The notes beneath the pieces were generated by a model, which saw only the letters and a list, made by a program, of their open reading frames with translations, did no database searches and had not been told where the DNA came from. Position numbers and translations under genes: made by a program. Source: Sclerotinia nivalis (taxonomy: Eukaryota > Ascomycota > Leotiomycetes > Helotiales > Sclerotiniaceae). From it: 64,000 nucleotides of DNA. Numbering within the stretch: the first letter of the stretch is position 1; each line of letters begins with the position of its first letter. Below are positions 1 through 10,925 of the stretch, piece by piece. The stretch lies in the NCBI GenBank assembly GCA_029531795.1, contig JAPEIS010000003.1, positions 3,038,001 to 3,102,000 of the forward strand. The letters run 5' to 3'.

Positions 1-251
1 AGTGGGATACTTGGGAGAAAACGGAAGGGTGCTGGTGGAAGACCGGGTGTGGTGAAGTTGTTTGTTGGAAAACGTGATTGGAGACATGGAAACTAATCCT
101 CTGTTAACAGTAGAGACATTGTAACTTCTTAGAGCTTATATGGTACACCGATTCATATCTCGTCGAAACCCCAATTTTTGGGCATAATAGTTTACAACCA
201 ATACAAATACAACATGTCCTGTAAATATCCTTCCCTCCTCAATTCCCTATC

Positions 252-1267
252 TTATTCCTCCCCCTCTCCACCCCACCACCTTGGCAAATAGAATCTAACA
301 TTTTCATACACCAAAAACGTAACCCAAGTAGCTGGCAAAACCCTCACAACATTCGTCCCCAAACCCCTATAAAAACCCCTCCATCCCTCCTCTCTCCAAA
401 CCTTCCCCACAACCCCTCTAATACCCCTCCCAAACCTCTCTTCTGCATCATAAGTCTGCAACCTACTTCTCACAACCTGATACGGATACGTTGCCGTCCC
501 CGCAATAATTTTCGCTGAGCTACTTATTAAAAGCGTCGCCGTATTCCCTAATCTAACCTGAGAGTTTTCCCTATCACCCCTTAAAACTTGGTGTGAAATA
601 TGATTGCGCCAAAAATTCTTCAGAGGCTCATAAACAGCAAATTGCACAGCTCCATGACTATTGCCCAATAAACTAACACCGACCCCTCTATAAAAACCCC
701 GCAGTCCTTCATATTTCCATACATGTCTAGCGCCATGCCACATACTCTGATAAGCGCCCTTAGTTCCGCGATCCGAACTCAGCATTCGAGTTTTGAGTAC
801 CCATATTGGATTTGTAGAGATGGTAATCATGATACCCGCCGCACCGGACGCGAAGAAATAGTCGAGGGGTGTAAGTGATGCATAATTGGAATTTGGGCTT
901 TGATTGTGGAAAGAGCGGAGTGAGGATTCGAAGATGTTTTTGAAGTAGAAGAAGAGAGCCCAGCTGCTGGCATTTCCCGTCAGATTGGGGGTTAGGCCGC
1001 GGTAGAGACTTTGAAGAGGTTGAGGCTGTTGAGTTAGGCTGCGGAAGATGGTGAGGCCACTGGCTGGTGTGCGCGATGTACTGCGGTGAACTGGTGGGTG
1101 TTAGGAATATCCAATTTGTGAAGGAGAGGGAGGGGTATAAAGTTACTTTGTAATCGCGTTTTGATAACATCCAGGGGATGAACAGCTAGAGTAGATGCTG
1201 TACCGGCTGAGAGGCCAGCAATTGTCTCGACAAGCGCGGGGGAGATGCGCGCATGGTTTTCGGTCAT
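252..1267 (-). CDS. FLX1: Mitochondrial carrier, FAD/folate type (Flx1/SLC25A32-like)
   Basis: Two exons, complement(252..1090, 1147..1267), 319 aa; the 56-bp intron has a GTAACT donor and CACCAG acceptor. The product is a solute carrier of the mitochondrial inner membrane with three repeats of about 100 residues. Each repeat shows the carrier signature: HPLDVIKTRLQ near the N-terminus, NPIWVLKTRM in the middle and TYPYQVVRSRLQ in the last third. The Trp in the second signature (PIWxxKTR) is typical of the Flx1/folate/pyrimidine-nucleotide subgroup, and the whole pattern best fits the FAD/folate carriers. I chose the ATG at 1267 (MTENHAR) because it leads straight into the first carrier helix; an in-frame ATG at 1318 is possible. 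It is divergent to the SF3B4 gene. Exact substrate (FAD versus folate) is not decidable from sequence alone. Confidence 0.85.
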
Positions 1268-2435
1268 AAGTGAGGATTTATATTTATCATTGTGAAAGAT
1301 TGGAGTTGCGAGGGGCAATATATTTCACCCGATGACGAAAATGAAGCTTCATATTTTTCTGGGATTTGCCGAGGCGGGGGCAAATGAATTTTTTGGGATG
1401 AGCTTCACATTATACAGACGACAAAGGTTTTATTACTCAGACTTTCAACGGAAGATCAAGAGTGGGTTGATTTAGTAGTGGTGATTGCGCTTCTTGCGCT
1501 ATTGTACAATTATCTTCGTATGATATGTGAATGTATCCGCCATAAACATAAGCTCCCTGAGCATTTTATCATTCATGAACGCCTCATATGCCACAACCGT
1601 CATATCATCCTCTGCTTGATGCCAATGATCCATTTAAAGCCCAGTTTCTTCCCCTCATTCCTGCGCATCCATCTCAGCGTCGACTACTAAAACATTTCGA
1701 GTAATGGCTCATTATGGAGAGCTTATGCGAGAGGAGAAAGAAGTCTGTAAATGGGAATCAGCAAACGTTCTAGAGTTTTGAGGATTTGCGGGGTTACCAA
1801 CCTGACGATGGAAGGGCGAGGTTCGCTGCGGGTGTATCCTACTTTTATTAGTATGCATGTCTTTGCTTCATGTCGTTTGGTAATTCGTACCAAGGTAGAG
1901 GATCAATGGAAGGTAGCCACTGTAGATTATTAGCATGAGCCCAATACAACAGATCCAAATATCCTACTAATGGATAGCAACACGGGAATAGTCAATGAGC
2001 TTTCCAATGCGCTCCTAATCTCTGGTCAACAAAACCATTCCATTCATCATACAAAGGGCATCTGCATGCGAACCTTAGATTCTTCGGAAAGTTGCATTTT
2101 GATAATATTTTGAATTCTGGAACTATGTGCAATTAGTGTCGAATATATGAGCAGAAATGCCACACCCAAATATACATACAACTTGTTGTAAAATCAATGC
2201 TTTAGCTTGTCTTCATCAATCTTGCTGCCATATAAAAAAGTGATCAAGGTTTATCACAATCAACAAGGCCGCTTACTAATCCACCATTATTTTTCCGTCG
2301 CATCTCAAGCTTCACTGTCAAGCTCCATGTATATTTATTAAGTATTCACTTAACAGCTCTTTCCCTTCTCAACTTCACTCCAATAAACCTACAAAACGGG
2401 GATATTAATTCCCGACTTTCGCCAAGTATAACAAT
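1268..2435. other. Divergent intergenic region between FLX1 and HSH49
   Basis: About 1.2 kb separating two genes transcribed away from each other, so it must hold both promoters. Only short unrecognised open frames occur (for example 1478..1690 and 1751..1933), with no family motif or convincing splice structure. The last ~100 bp before 2436 are pyrimidine-rich, as is common upstream of fungal start codons. Confidence 0.6.
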
Positions 2436-3744
2436 ATGTCAGGTGCAAGACATTGGTAAATAATTTCTTTCCCTTTCTCTAAACTCAACTCTCCAATTCC
2501 TTGCTCCCAAGTTCAAAACCTCGAAACGTACAAAAAGCTAACTATGGCTCCTTATTCAAGGGAACAAGACAAGGAAGCCACCGTCTATATTGGCAATATC
2601 GATGAGCGCGTTACTGATAGCTTGGTATGGGAATTGATGTTACAAGCTGGTCGTATTGTCAATGTACATTTACCCAAAGATCGCGTCACTCAAAATCATC
2701 AGGGTTATGGATTTGTGGAATTTATATCAGAGGAGGATGCTGAATATGCCGCGCGCATTATGAATCAAGTGAGGTTATTCGGGAAACCAATTCGTGTTAA
2801 TAAGGTTTGTTTTGCCCTCAGTTGTTAAGACTAGGAAGAGTATACTAACTGGGGAAATCTAGGCCTCTGCCGATAAACAAAAAACTGTCGAAGTTGGCGC
2901 CGAGCTTTTCATTGGTAATCTCGATCCCATGGTTGATGAAAAGACCCTATACGATACCTTCTCGCGCTTTGGATCCCTCATTTCCCCTCCCAAAATTGCT
3001 CGCGACGAATCATCACTCTCTAAAGGTTACGGTTTTGTTTCGTATGCCAACTTCGAAGCTTCCGATGATGCTATCGCAAACATGAATGGACAATACCTAA
3101 TGAATAAAGACATCTCCGTACAATACGCATACAAGAAAGATGGTAAAGGAGAAAGACACGGAGATGCAGCTGAGAGAGCATTAGCGGCTCAAGCAAAGAA
3201 ACATAATGTTATTCCAGATTTACAAAGTATGCCACCAGGGTTATTATTGGGTATGAATGGAATTCCACAAGCTCCAGCAGCTATGTTAAACGAATCTCCG
3301 ATACCTACCGCACCCCCAGGATTTCCACCTCAACGCCCATCCTACAATTCCGTCCCTCCCCCGGGCGGCCCACGCGGCGCACCAGCAGGACCAACCCAAC
3401 ACCTTCCACCCCCTCCATCCGGCCTTCCCCAACGACCACCTCCATCACATGCCGGCTATGGTGGCCCTCAAATGGATTTTCACAATCAACATGCTCCACC
3501 CACTGGTCCAAGCGGTGCATACGGTCATCCTACAACTGGACCTGCACGTGGAATACAATTTCCACCTGGATTTGCGCCACCTGGGGGTATGCAAGGTCCT
3601 GTACAAGGTGGGATGGTTCCTCCGCCTGGTCTTTTGGGTATGCAGGCACCTCCTGGATTTGGTGGACAACAGGGAATGCCGATGGGTATGCCGCCTACTG
3701 GACCGCAAGGTCATGGAGGACAGCCTGGGTATGGAAGAAGGTGA
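2436..3744 (+). CDS. HSH49: Splicing factor 3B subunit 4 (SF3b49/Hsh49)
   Basis: Three exons, join(2436..2455, 2561..2804, 2863..3744), 381 aa. It is a U2 snRNP SF3b component that contacts pre-mRNA near the branch site. RRM1 (residues ~13-88) carries RNP2 VYIGNI and RNP1 GYGFVEF. RRM2 (~101-178) carries LFIGNL and GYGFVSY. From about residue 200 the protein is a Pro/Gly/Met-rich tail, as in SF3B4 orthologues. The start is decided by a hidden 20-nt first exon encoding MSGARHW, where the Trp codon is split by a 105-bp intron with a GCTAAC branch point at 2537 and CAAG acceptor. This gives the conserved [12 protein letters not shown] start. The longer open frame beginning at 2544 starts inside the intron and its first six residues are intronic. 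The second intron (58 bp) carries ACTAAC. Confidence 0.93.
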
Positions 3745-4295
3745 AGATCGGGTGTTGGGGAGAAGTGTATTTTAAATATTGAGCCGTGGACAGAGAGGGT
3801 GTTATGAAATGTAAGATTGGGGCAAGAAAAGTCAGAGCAAGAAGCGAAAGGAAATCAGGAGTAAAGAAAAATACCACGAAATCAAGCTAGGCTAGGATGA
3901 AGGATATATCAGGCGTTTACGGCGTTCAAAGGGGTGAGTGACCTTACATTACACATTCATCCAATGCGAGGTTATGGACCTAGCATTAACATCTTTCACA
4001 GCTTAGCTCAACTCAGATCCAAATCAGTTCTCTGCCATGGATAAGATAGGAACGCTACATTTGTATATATGATGCATGATGTATACCTAATTGCAGCGAG
4101 TCAATTCCCTATCATATCATATAATATCATATCAAATTATCATTCAAAAGAATCCACTGAAGGAAATCAACTCTCAAGTACCTACCTATTGTGGAAAAGA
4201 GTAATCATAGTGCAGCCAATAGAGCACAAGAAGTAAAATAAAATAGATAAAGACATCACATGATTACATAAAGCAAGCAGCATTAACCATTCATT
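3745..4295. other. Intergenic region downstream of HSH49
   Basis: Holds the HSH49 3' flank and an AT-rich stretch with a short TATCATA-type repeat around 4105-4140, then abuts the target-site duplication of the LINE. No gene is seen. Confidence 0.5.
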
Positions 4296-4311
4296 CATCA
4301 TGAGTTAAGTA
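4296..4311. repeat. Left target-site duplication of the LINE
   Basis: The 16-mer catcatgagttaagta occurs here and again at 10387..10402. The bases on either side differ, so these are the exact limits of the match. The LINE lies precisely between the copies. Confidence 0.85.
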
Positions 4312-4592
4312 CCTCTACCTTCAACATTTTCGAAGAATTGAATTTTTCGAAAAACGCGTTTATTATCGCGTTTTATTGATCAATCGATCGTTTTTATCAT
4401 CTATAGGATTTAAAAACGAAACTTTTCAGCCCCAGCAGGCGCTGTACGGACGCGTTTCCGCTACCATACCTTCCGCCCCTTCGACCCTCTCCCTTTTCCA
4501 AGCCCTCATTAATACAATTAATATTACTACTAATAGAGCAAATGAAGGTCAACAGATTTTTAGCCCCATCGCTTCGCTATAGGACGACTATC

Positions 4593-5740
4593 TCAATATC
4601 GAAGCAATTCGGGCTCTCCCTGTTCGACTTCGAAAACCCTTGATTGCACTATATACCGATATCTCTCTTACAACAAACAAGCACTTCGATGCATTTATTA
4701 ATGGATCTTATCCTCCTCGATCTACCAAACCTTCTACCAAAATTTCTGTCAATCCCCTTGGCCCTGATATACAAACCTTTCAACCAGTACTCACGCCTAA
4801 AACTGCTAAACCTATAAAAGCCCCTGCTACAGTTCAATATCTCAAGGATTTCATTTATGTTTAAAAGGTTGTGATTCCTTTATTACCAATTATACAATCT
4901 ATAAATCCAAAAACTGAGAACCGAATCGGATCTCAATCCAAAACTCAATCTCAAATCTTGTACAAAACTGATATTCGTTTTTTTGTTCGAATTGGATTCG
5001 ATTATCTAGTTCGAAAAGTCGGTTCTTTTGCTATACTTAGTGTATTGAAAGAACAATTAGGAAACAATACTAAACTTTTGAAAGAAGTTTAAGTAATAAA
5101 TACTGGGTTTGTACTATGTACAAATTCTTTAGCGAACTTAATAGCTTTAGAAAACTTTTCAAATATAATCGAAAAAGTATTCGAAATCTGTAAAATCGAA
5201 TAACAACAATCATGGATTATCTATCGATTGAATTACATTCCATAAACCATCACAACTCTGAGAGACTCACAACAATTGATCATCATCCCAATCGAATCGG
5301 AAACCATATCCGATGTTATCAACGATAATACAGGACAATAAGCGATCTAAATAATTGAATCTATATAAAGCAAAGAACCCGGATTGTATAATTCTATTTG
5401 ATTTTTGAATTTTCCAGTTTTGCAATATACAATCCTTCCCAAGAACCTTCGGATTCTAGAAACTACAATTAATACTTCCCAAATCGTCTTCAAACCCAAG
5501 ATAATCCAATATACTCGATGCTTTCAATGGTACAATACTCGAGCTTGTTTTCGTCCAGAAAGATACTGAATCTGTAGTACAACCAAATATACAGAAAAGA
5601 ATCATTCAATCCGATGTAATACAATCTATATTTGCCCAACGAAGTACCTACATTATAAAGACTCTCATTCTACAGACGATCTACATTGCCCCCTTCGTTT
5701 TACTTACAAAAGCCCCAAAAGCAAATCGGAAAAACAAACT
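4593..5740 (+). pseudogene. LINE ORF1 (gag-like) remnant
   Basis: Frames in order show EAIRALPVRLRKPLI and HFDAFINGSYPPR (~4593-4740), then RIGSQSKTQSQ to LLKEV (~4920-5092). Around 5515-5700 there is a Cys/His-rich stretch with RCFQW and two CxxxC/His-like groups. Such a nucleic-acid-binding knuckle region is usual at the end of ORF1 in this LINE type, where the protein coats the element RNA. Multiple stops and frame changes make it non-functional. Confidence 0.6.
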
Positions 5741-6050
5741 ATCCAGAAAACCTCAAAAGAAGCTAGAACTAGAATTTGTATTAATACAAAATACTCTCGA
5801 ATCTCAAAAGTTGATTCCTTTATAAAAAAACCTATTGCTTTTTCAATTTCAATCCGAACTCCTTCGATATTATCTTTATTGATATTATTTCCTTCTAATT
5901 TTTCTAATCGTTTTATAATATTAAAAGTTCCTCTTTTTCCGATTCCTTTTAATGTATAATCCTAGATTATCTTCTAAACCATTGATCATTTTATAAACTA
6001 ATATAGCTAAAAATGCTACTTCACACAAATTAGTATTTTCTTTAATTAAT

Positions 6051-6818
6051 GATTCTTGTATTGATATAATTCTGATTCAAGAACTTTATATATTCTCAGA
6101 TATCTCATACCGAATCATTAAATCTTATCCTGCTTATAAAACTTTCATATTACTTGATAACTGAAAAACCCGACCTCGTATAATATCTTATACCCATAAA
6201 AATGCAGGCATTCGAACTAATCAACTCCGATCTGTATCCTCCCGGGATTTATTATTTTTACAAATTCAATCTTTAACTGATTCTATTCTTACAATCATTA
6301 ATATTTATAATGCTTCTAAAGGTTGTACAAATGAGAACCAAACAATACAAACTCTTTTTGATTTACCTTCGAATATTTTAAATTCTACACTCCTTACAGG
6401 GGATCTAAACCTCTATCATTCGAGATAAAATCCCTTTTGCTTTTCACATTCAAGTTCTGCAGAATCTTTTACAATCTAATTAGATACAAATTCTTTCAAC
6501 TTTCTTTCTATAATCAGTGAATCTATCTATAATTTGAGCAACATTCTTGATCTAGCTTTCCTTTCAGGACTATATATAGCCAATACAACTTCTGCACTGC
6601 ATTTGGATACAATTTCCGATTACCGATCCTTATTGACAACTTTGAATTGGAATACAAGGTTTCAAAACCCGATCCAAAGATTCCGAATCAATATATTAGA
6701 CAAAAAACTCTTTTCTACTTTATTAATAGAGAATCTATTGAATCTAGATCTACTAGTTTTGAATACGATTATCACGGAGGCAGCAGACAGGATAACAGAA
6801 ATCACTTTTATTGATAAG
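6051..6818 (+). pseudogene. LINE endonuclease domain remnant
   Basis: Across shifting frames one reads IQELYIFSDISYR, then LLTGDLNLYHSR (the GDFN-x-H motif of exonuclease/endonuclease/phosphatase folds) and SALHLDTISDYRSLLTTLNW (equivalent to the SDHxPL catalytic end motif). His in the SDH motif is Tyr here, so the domain would be inactive even without the stops. The domain nicks target DNA to prime reverse transcription. Confidence 0.72.
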
Positions 6819-6974
6819 ACGTAGCTCGAAGAGCTACGTTTCTATAGAAGGAACGGTTCCTTAAACACATTTATGTGTAGCGCTAGCCCCGACCGGGGCT
6901 AGCCTACACTTATCCGAGGTCCGACTCCTACGGGTCGGAACCCGAGCGGTCTCCGTATACCATATACGGGGACC
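6819..6974. repeat. Cluster of six consecutive hairpins inside the LINE
   Basis: Within 156 bp six inverted repeats follow one another. They are 6819-6827/6831-6839 (9-bp stem), 6848-6854/6856-6862 (7-bp), 6867-6871/6874-6878 (5-bp), 6882-6890/6895-6903 (9-bp GC-rich stem extended by 6875-6880/6904-6909), 6918-6925/6934-6942 (8 bp with a bulge) and 6948-6959/6963-6974 (12-bp stem with one wobble). The block is far more GC-rich than the surrounding LINE and separates endonuclease from reverse transcriptase. It resembles mobile hairpin elements rather than coding sequence. Confidence 0.75.
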
Positions 6975-6999
6975 CCGTGACAACGATTACAAATCTTGA

Positions 7000-9955
7000 T
7001 AAATTAGTTTTAGATATCACTCAAGCTTTACAATCAGTATACACAGGATCAGCTTAAAGATCATTCGGCCGAAACACAAATCAACTATAGTAAAACAAGG
7101 CCTGTCAAACAGCTGTTCAAGAAAACCGAATGAACAACTTTTTAGAATCAAAACAAAATCTTCGAAAGGTTGTCAAAAAAGCGAAAAAGGAATTCTGGCT
7201 TTCTAAGCTTGATTTAGTCAAGGAAATAAAAGATATTTTTAAAATAACAAAATGACATCAATCAGCTAAAACATATCGAACTCCTCTTTTAATAGATCCT
7301 TTAGATCATTCTCTTGTTACAACAATTCAAACTAAAAGAGATCTACTCATCAATAATCTGCTGACCAATACAACTGAAATTAACGATATCCCATTTGATT
7401 CGCCTTCAACTTTCATTCGTTCAATTGCCTTTCCTACTATCACAATTCAGGATATTCAAACTGCTATCCTTCGTACAAATAATACAACTCCAGGAATAAA
7501 CAAGATCCCTACTAAGATCCTACAGTTAGTATAACCATTGATCGAATTATATATCTTATAACTCTTTCAAAAATACCTCGAAATAGATTATCATTCTAAA
7601 TGCTTCCGATCAGCGATTGTAATCATCGTTTCGAAACCGAACAAATCAGATCACACAAATCCTAGATCTTATAAACTAATAGCCCTACTTTCAGTATTAA
7701 AAAAAGATCTCGAACGTTTGATTACAAAGAAGATATCCTGGATTACTATAACCCTTAAAGTACTAGCCAAACAACAATTCGAAGCACTTTCCTTGTGTTC
7801 ATCAATCGATCTTATAATTTACTTTACACACGATTTGGAAATGGCTTTGAATTCAGGTTCTAAAGTTATTTTATTAATTATGGATATCAAAGATGCTTTT
7901 GATGCTATTCTTCCAGAACGTTTGGTCTATCGATTCAAGGAACAAGGATGGCCTGATAATCTAGTTCGATAGATACAATCGTTCTCTACAAATCGAACAA
8001 TTTGTATTTGGCTTGATGGCGAAACAGGATCCAATATTAGTATTGGATGTGGTTTGTTATAAGGCTCCTTAATTTCGTCTATTCTTTTTATGCTTTATAT
8101 AGCCCCTTTGTTTTGGTTAGGCAATCCTATTCGAAGATTTGGATATGCAGACGATATTGCATTAATAGCTTTTTCTTCAAGCTTACAATCTAATTGTGAT
8201 CAATTACAATCCGAAATGCTGAAGGCTTTGGATTGGAACAAATCTGAAGGGATCACTTTCGATCCTATGAAGTCTGAATTGATTCATTTCTTCAAAGGTT
8301 CCAGGAAAGGTATCGAAAGTTTTATTATCTATACAGAAAATCTTTCAATAATGGAGAAACCAGGTCCATTAAGATAATTAGGGGTTTACTTCGATAGGGA
8401 ATTGAGTTTCAAATCTTATATCCAGATCCTTTCAACTAAGGCTCTCACAATTGCGAATGCATTACGTTCGTTTGGAAGGACAACTCGAGGTATCCTATCA
8501 ATTTTGCTTCAAAGAGCAATTACAGTCTGTATTCTGAAGAAATGCTACTTTGCAGCCGAAACCTGGTGGCCTGGCCGAACTAGGAAACGAAGCCTAAACT
8601 TCACAATCTCGAATCAAGTGGATGGACATTTGAAGCTTTTGAATAAGATTGTATTAATTAGCGCTCGAGCAATCCTCTTTGTATTCCGTACAATTAATAC
8701 TGCTGCTTTATACAAGGAATCAAATCTGATACTTTCTGAGATTGAGCTAAATTTGATATCCCAAAGCTTCGCTGTCCGAACGGCTCGGCTAGATCCTAAA
8801 CATCCCCTTCGAATTCGAACCAAAAATATCCTAGCTAAAGCTGGGGTTAGAATTGCTGAATCAAGGTTCTCAAGAATTATCTTAGCTTTTTCAAAAGCTG
8901 AATATATTAATCCAATTGCTTTTCTCCTTTGGAGGAACAAAGAATTGTGTATTATCACAGAAACCCAGATCGGTGGTCTTTTCGATCGTTCGAAGGAACG
9001 AGCAGTTAAGGATTTCGAAAGGTTTATATTTATAATTCCAAAAAGTGATTTGCAAGTTTTCTTCGATAGTTCGAAAAGCGAAACTCTGGATGGTATTATA
9101 GGAGATGAATTAGTGATTTATCAATACAATCTGCAAATGGATCGATAGGTTTTCTTACTAAACTATAATGTTGAAGTTTTCAATATCGAAGTAGTTGTAG
9201 CTTTGAAAAGTGTTCAAGTAGCAATACAGCTACCCTCAGTTAGGTTTGTTATAGACTTCTAAGTTTTCTTGGATAATTTAGAGGTTGCTATGTAATTAGG
9301 CTCTCATTCTACTGGATTTTTTCAATCTGTATTTGAAGAATTCTATGAACTAATTATAATTTAATCTTTCAAGCCCTGTTTGCCATATATTCGCCCTGGT
9401 TCAATTCGAATTCGATGGGTTTCTGGGCATCTAGATATCCCCGGAAACGAAGCAGCAGACAAAACAGTTAAAAAGGGAGTAATACTTTTATTCTTATTTG
9501 ATTCTATCTGTACTTTCGTTTTCTTGAAAAGAATCATTAAAACGAATATCAAATCAGCAAGAGCTAAATTATAGATAATCATAGTATTACAAAGCTATAA
9601 TAATCTTTTTATAATTTATAATAACAAATCGATTATACTTTCTTTTGATTGAACGATATTAGGATATATCCTAGCAATTAGATCTCAATACAACGATTTC
9701 GCAGTGTATCATGATCGCTTCAATCACGAAGATGCTTATATGTTATGCTCATATGGGAAAAGAAAATCCCTTTTTCATTTTTACTTTTGTAAAATTGGAA
9801 ATACTCAAAAAACCCTTTCAAAGTTACCATTATCTGAAGCCATCCCCTATCTTTTGGGAAGCATAAAAAAAGCAACGAAATTAACAGTTTGGCTTAAATC
9901 TATAAGGTTCTATCAGGATATATATCCTCAATTCCCTATACAATTTATTGATTGA
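7000..9955 (+). pseudogene. LINE reverse transcriptase, RNase H and C-terminal region, degenerate
   Basis: RT palm motifs are readable: TTPGINKIPTKIL (~7490), MDIKDAFDAI with the first catalytic Asp (~7880), GSLISSILF (~8065) and YADDIALIA with the catalytic DD (~8145). The longest surviving frame is 8402..9148. The RNase H follows: a degenerate FFDSSKSET (normally a D-G-S box) near 9060, and IRWVSGHLDIPGNEAADK at ~9400. A terminal HDRFNHEDAY...C...H...C segment (9700-9800) is the usual Cys/His tail. At least six in-frame stops lie between 7500 and 9400. Confidence 0.82.
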
Positions 9956-10080
9956 AGGATTGCTTTGATTTTTATTTTTATTTTTATTTTATATTATTTT
10001 TGGATTTTCTTTGTATAAGGCATTAGGTTTTGATTCGGAAAGATTGAGTTTGTATAAACTTAAAAAAAAAAAAAAAAAAA

Positions 10081-10386
10081 TTTATATTAACAAAATCACA
10101 TTAAAAAGCTCGATTGCGATAACGAAGAAAAAGAGATCAGGAATCGAGGGATCTAACTGTATTGTAAAGGACAGTTGAAATATCTACCCAAGGGATTAAC
10201 TCAATACGCAACGGCAATCATGTAAACCCTGCTAAAGCATTTAGCATATATAATACTAGTAAATTTAGATTAACTAGTTAGAAACCCAGGGGCCTTCCTC
10301 CCCTGGCGTCCTTTGTCCCAATTGGGAATTGGAGGCCTGTGCTTCGCACAGAGCCTCGGACGAAAAATATCACACACACACACACA
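10081..10386 (+). other. 3' terminal segment of the LINE with hairpins and (CA)n end
   Basis: Lies between an A18 run (~10062-10080) and the right target-site duplication. It has no coding potential. Towards its end come a hairpin 10286-10292/10300-10306, a 12-bp perfect palindrome TCCCAATTGGGA (10316-10327) and a bulged hairpin 10332-10342/10346-10357 with TTC loop, then (CA)n. Either this is the element's own 3' UTR or a second small element picked up with it. Confidence 0.6.
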
Positions 10387-10402
10387 CATCATGAGTTAAG
10401 TA
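10387..10402. repeat. Right target-site duplication of the LINE
   Basis: Second copy of catcatgagttaagta, identical to 4296..4311. Confidence 0.85.
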
Positions 10403-10925
10403 TTTATAAACCCACCCCGTTCGTACTACAGAAAACATACATTTTCACACTTATTATTATTATTATTCACTTATCCATTCATTTGTATTTTTACGCTCTT
10501 TTATTTACCTTCTTACCATATCATATCATATCACACCTCATCTCATCTCATCTCACCAATCTCATCTCATCTCATCTCATCTCATCAATCTCTGGATTTC
10601 TCTCTCTCTCTCTCCTCGTCTCTCAATATGCATGCATGCATCCATCTATCGATCGTAATCGTACAGAGAAATATGAAAAATTGAATATTGAAATGAAAAT
10701 AAATGAAAATGAAAATGAAAATGAAAGTTCTTTTCTTTTTCCCTTCCCCTCATGCAGTGTTTACTGCTTATGCAAATTCTTTCGTGTCTCGCCTAGCCTA
10801 GCCTTTCTCTCCTTTTCCTTTTCCTTTTCCTTTTCCTTTTCTGTTCTTTGTTGCAACTTATATCCATGCCCTTTTAACCACAACCTCCCCACCTCGATTT
10901 ACTCGGATTCGCTTTCCGTGGGTGT
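10403..10925. other. Spacer between LINE and CBC1 3' end, microsatellite rich
   Basis: Low-complexity DNA: TTA repeats near 10450, (CTCAT)n at 10537..10586, (TC)n near 10600, a GAAAAT run near 10700 and (TTTTCC)n at 10811..10841. A long open frame over this stretch is repeat-encoded and is not called as a gene. Confidence 0.6.
10537..10586. repeat. (CTCAT)n microsatellite
   Basis: About nine CTCAT units, interrupted once by CACCAAT. Confidence 0.85.

Larger units (their letters stand above)
4312..10386 (+). mobile_element. Decayed non-LTR retrotransposon (LINE, Tad1/I-like, with RNase H)
   Basis: A ~6.1 kb element bounded by a 16-bp target-site duplication. Reading + strand frames in order shows a gag-like ORF1, a Cys-rich knuckle region, an apurinic-type endonuclease, a reverse transcriptase with a YADD box, an RNase H and a C-terminal Cys/His region. 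This is the order of Tad1/I-group LINEs. All frames are interrupted by many stops and shifts. Stops commonly fall where Gln or Trp would be expected, which together with the AT-rich composition suggests repeat-induced point mutation (C:G to T:A). The element is therefore dead. An array of hairpins (6819..6974) is wedged between endonuclease and RT. The 3' end has a run of 18 A at ~10062, then ~300 bp with further hairpins and a (CA)n end. Confidence 0.88.

Noticed and set aside
2544..2828. Open frame start at 2544 as the HSH49 start codon
   Set aside because: It lies inside an intron; its first residues are not SF3B4-like, whereas the spliced MSGARHW exon gives the conserved start.
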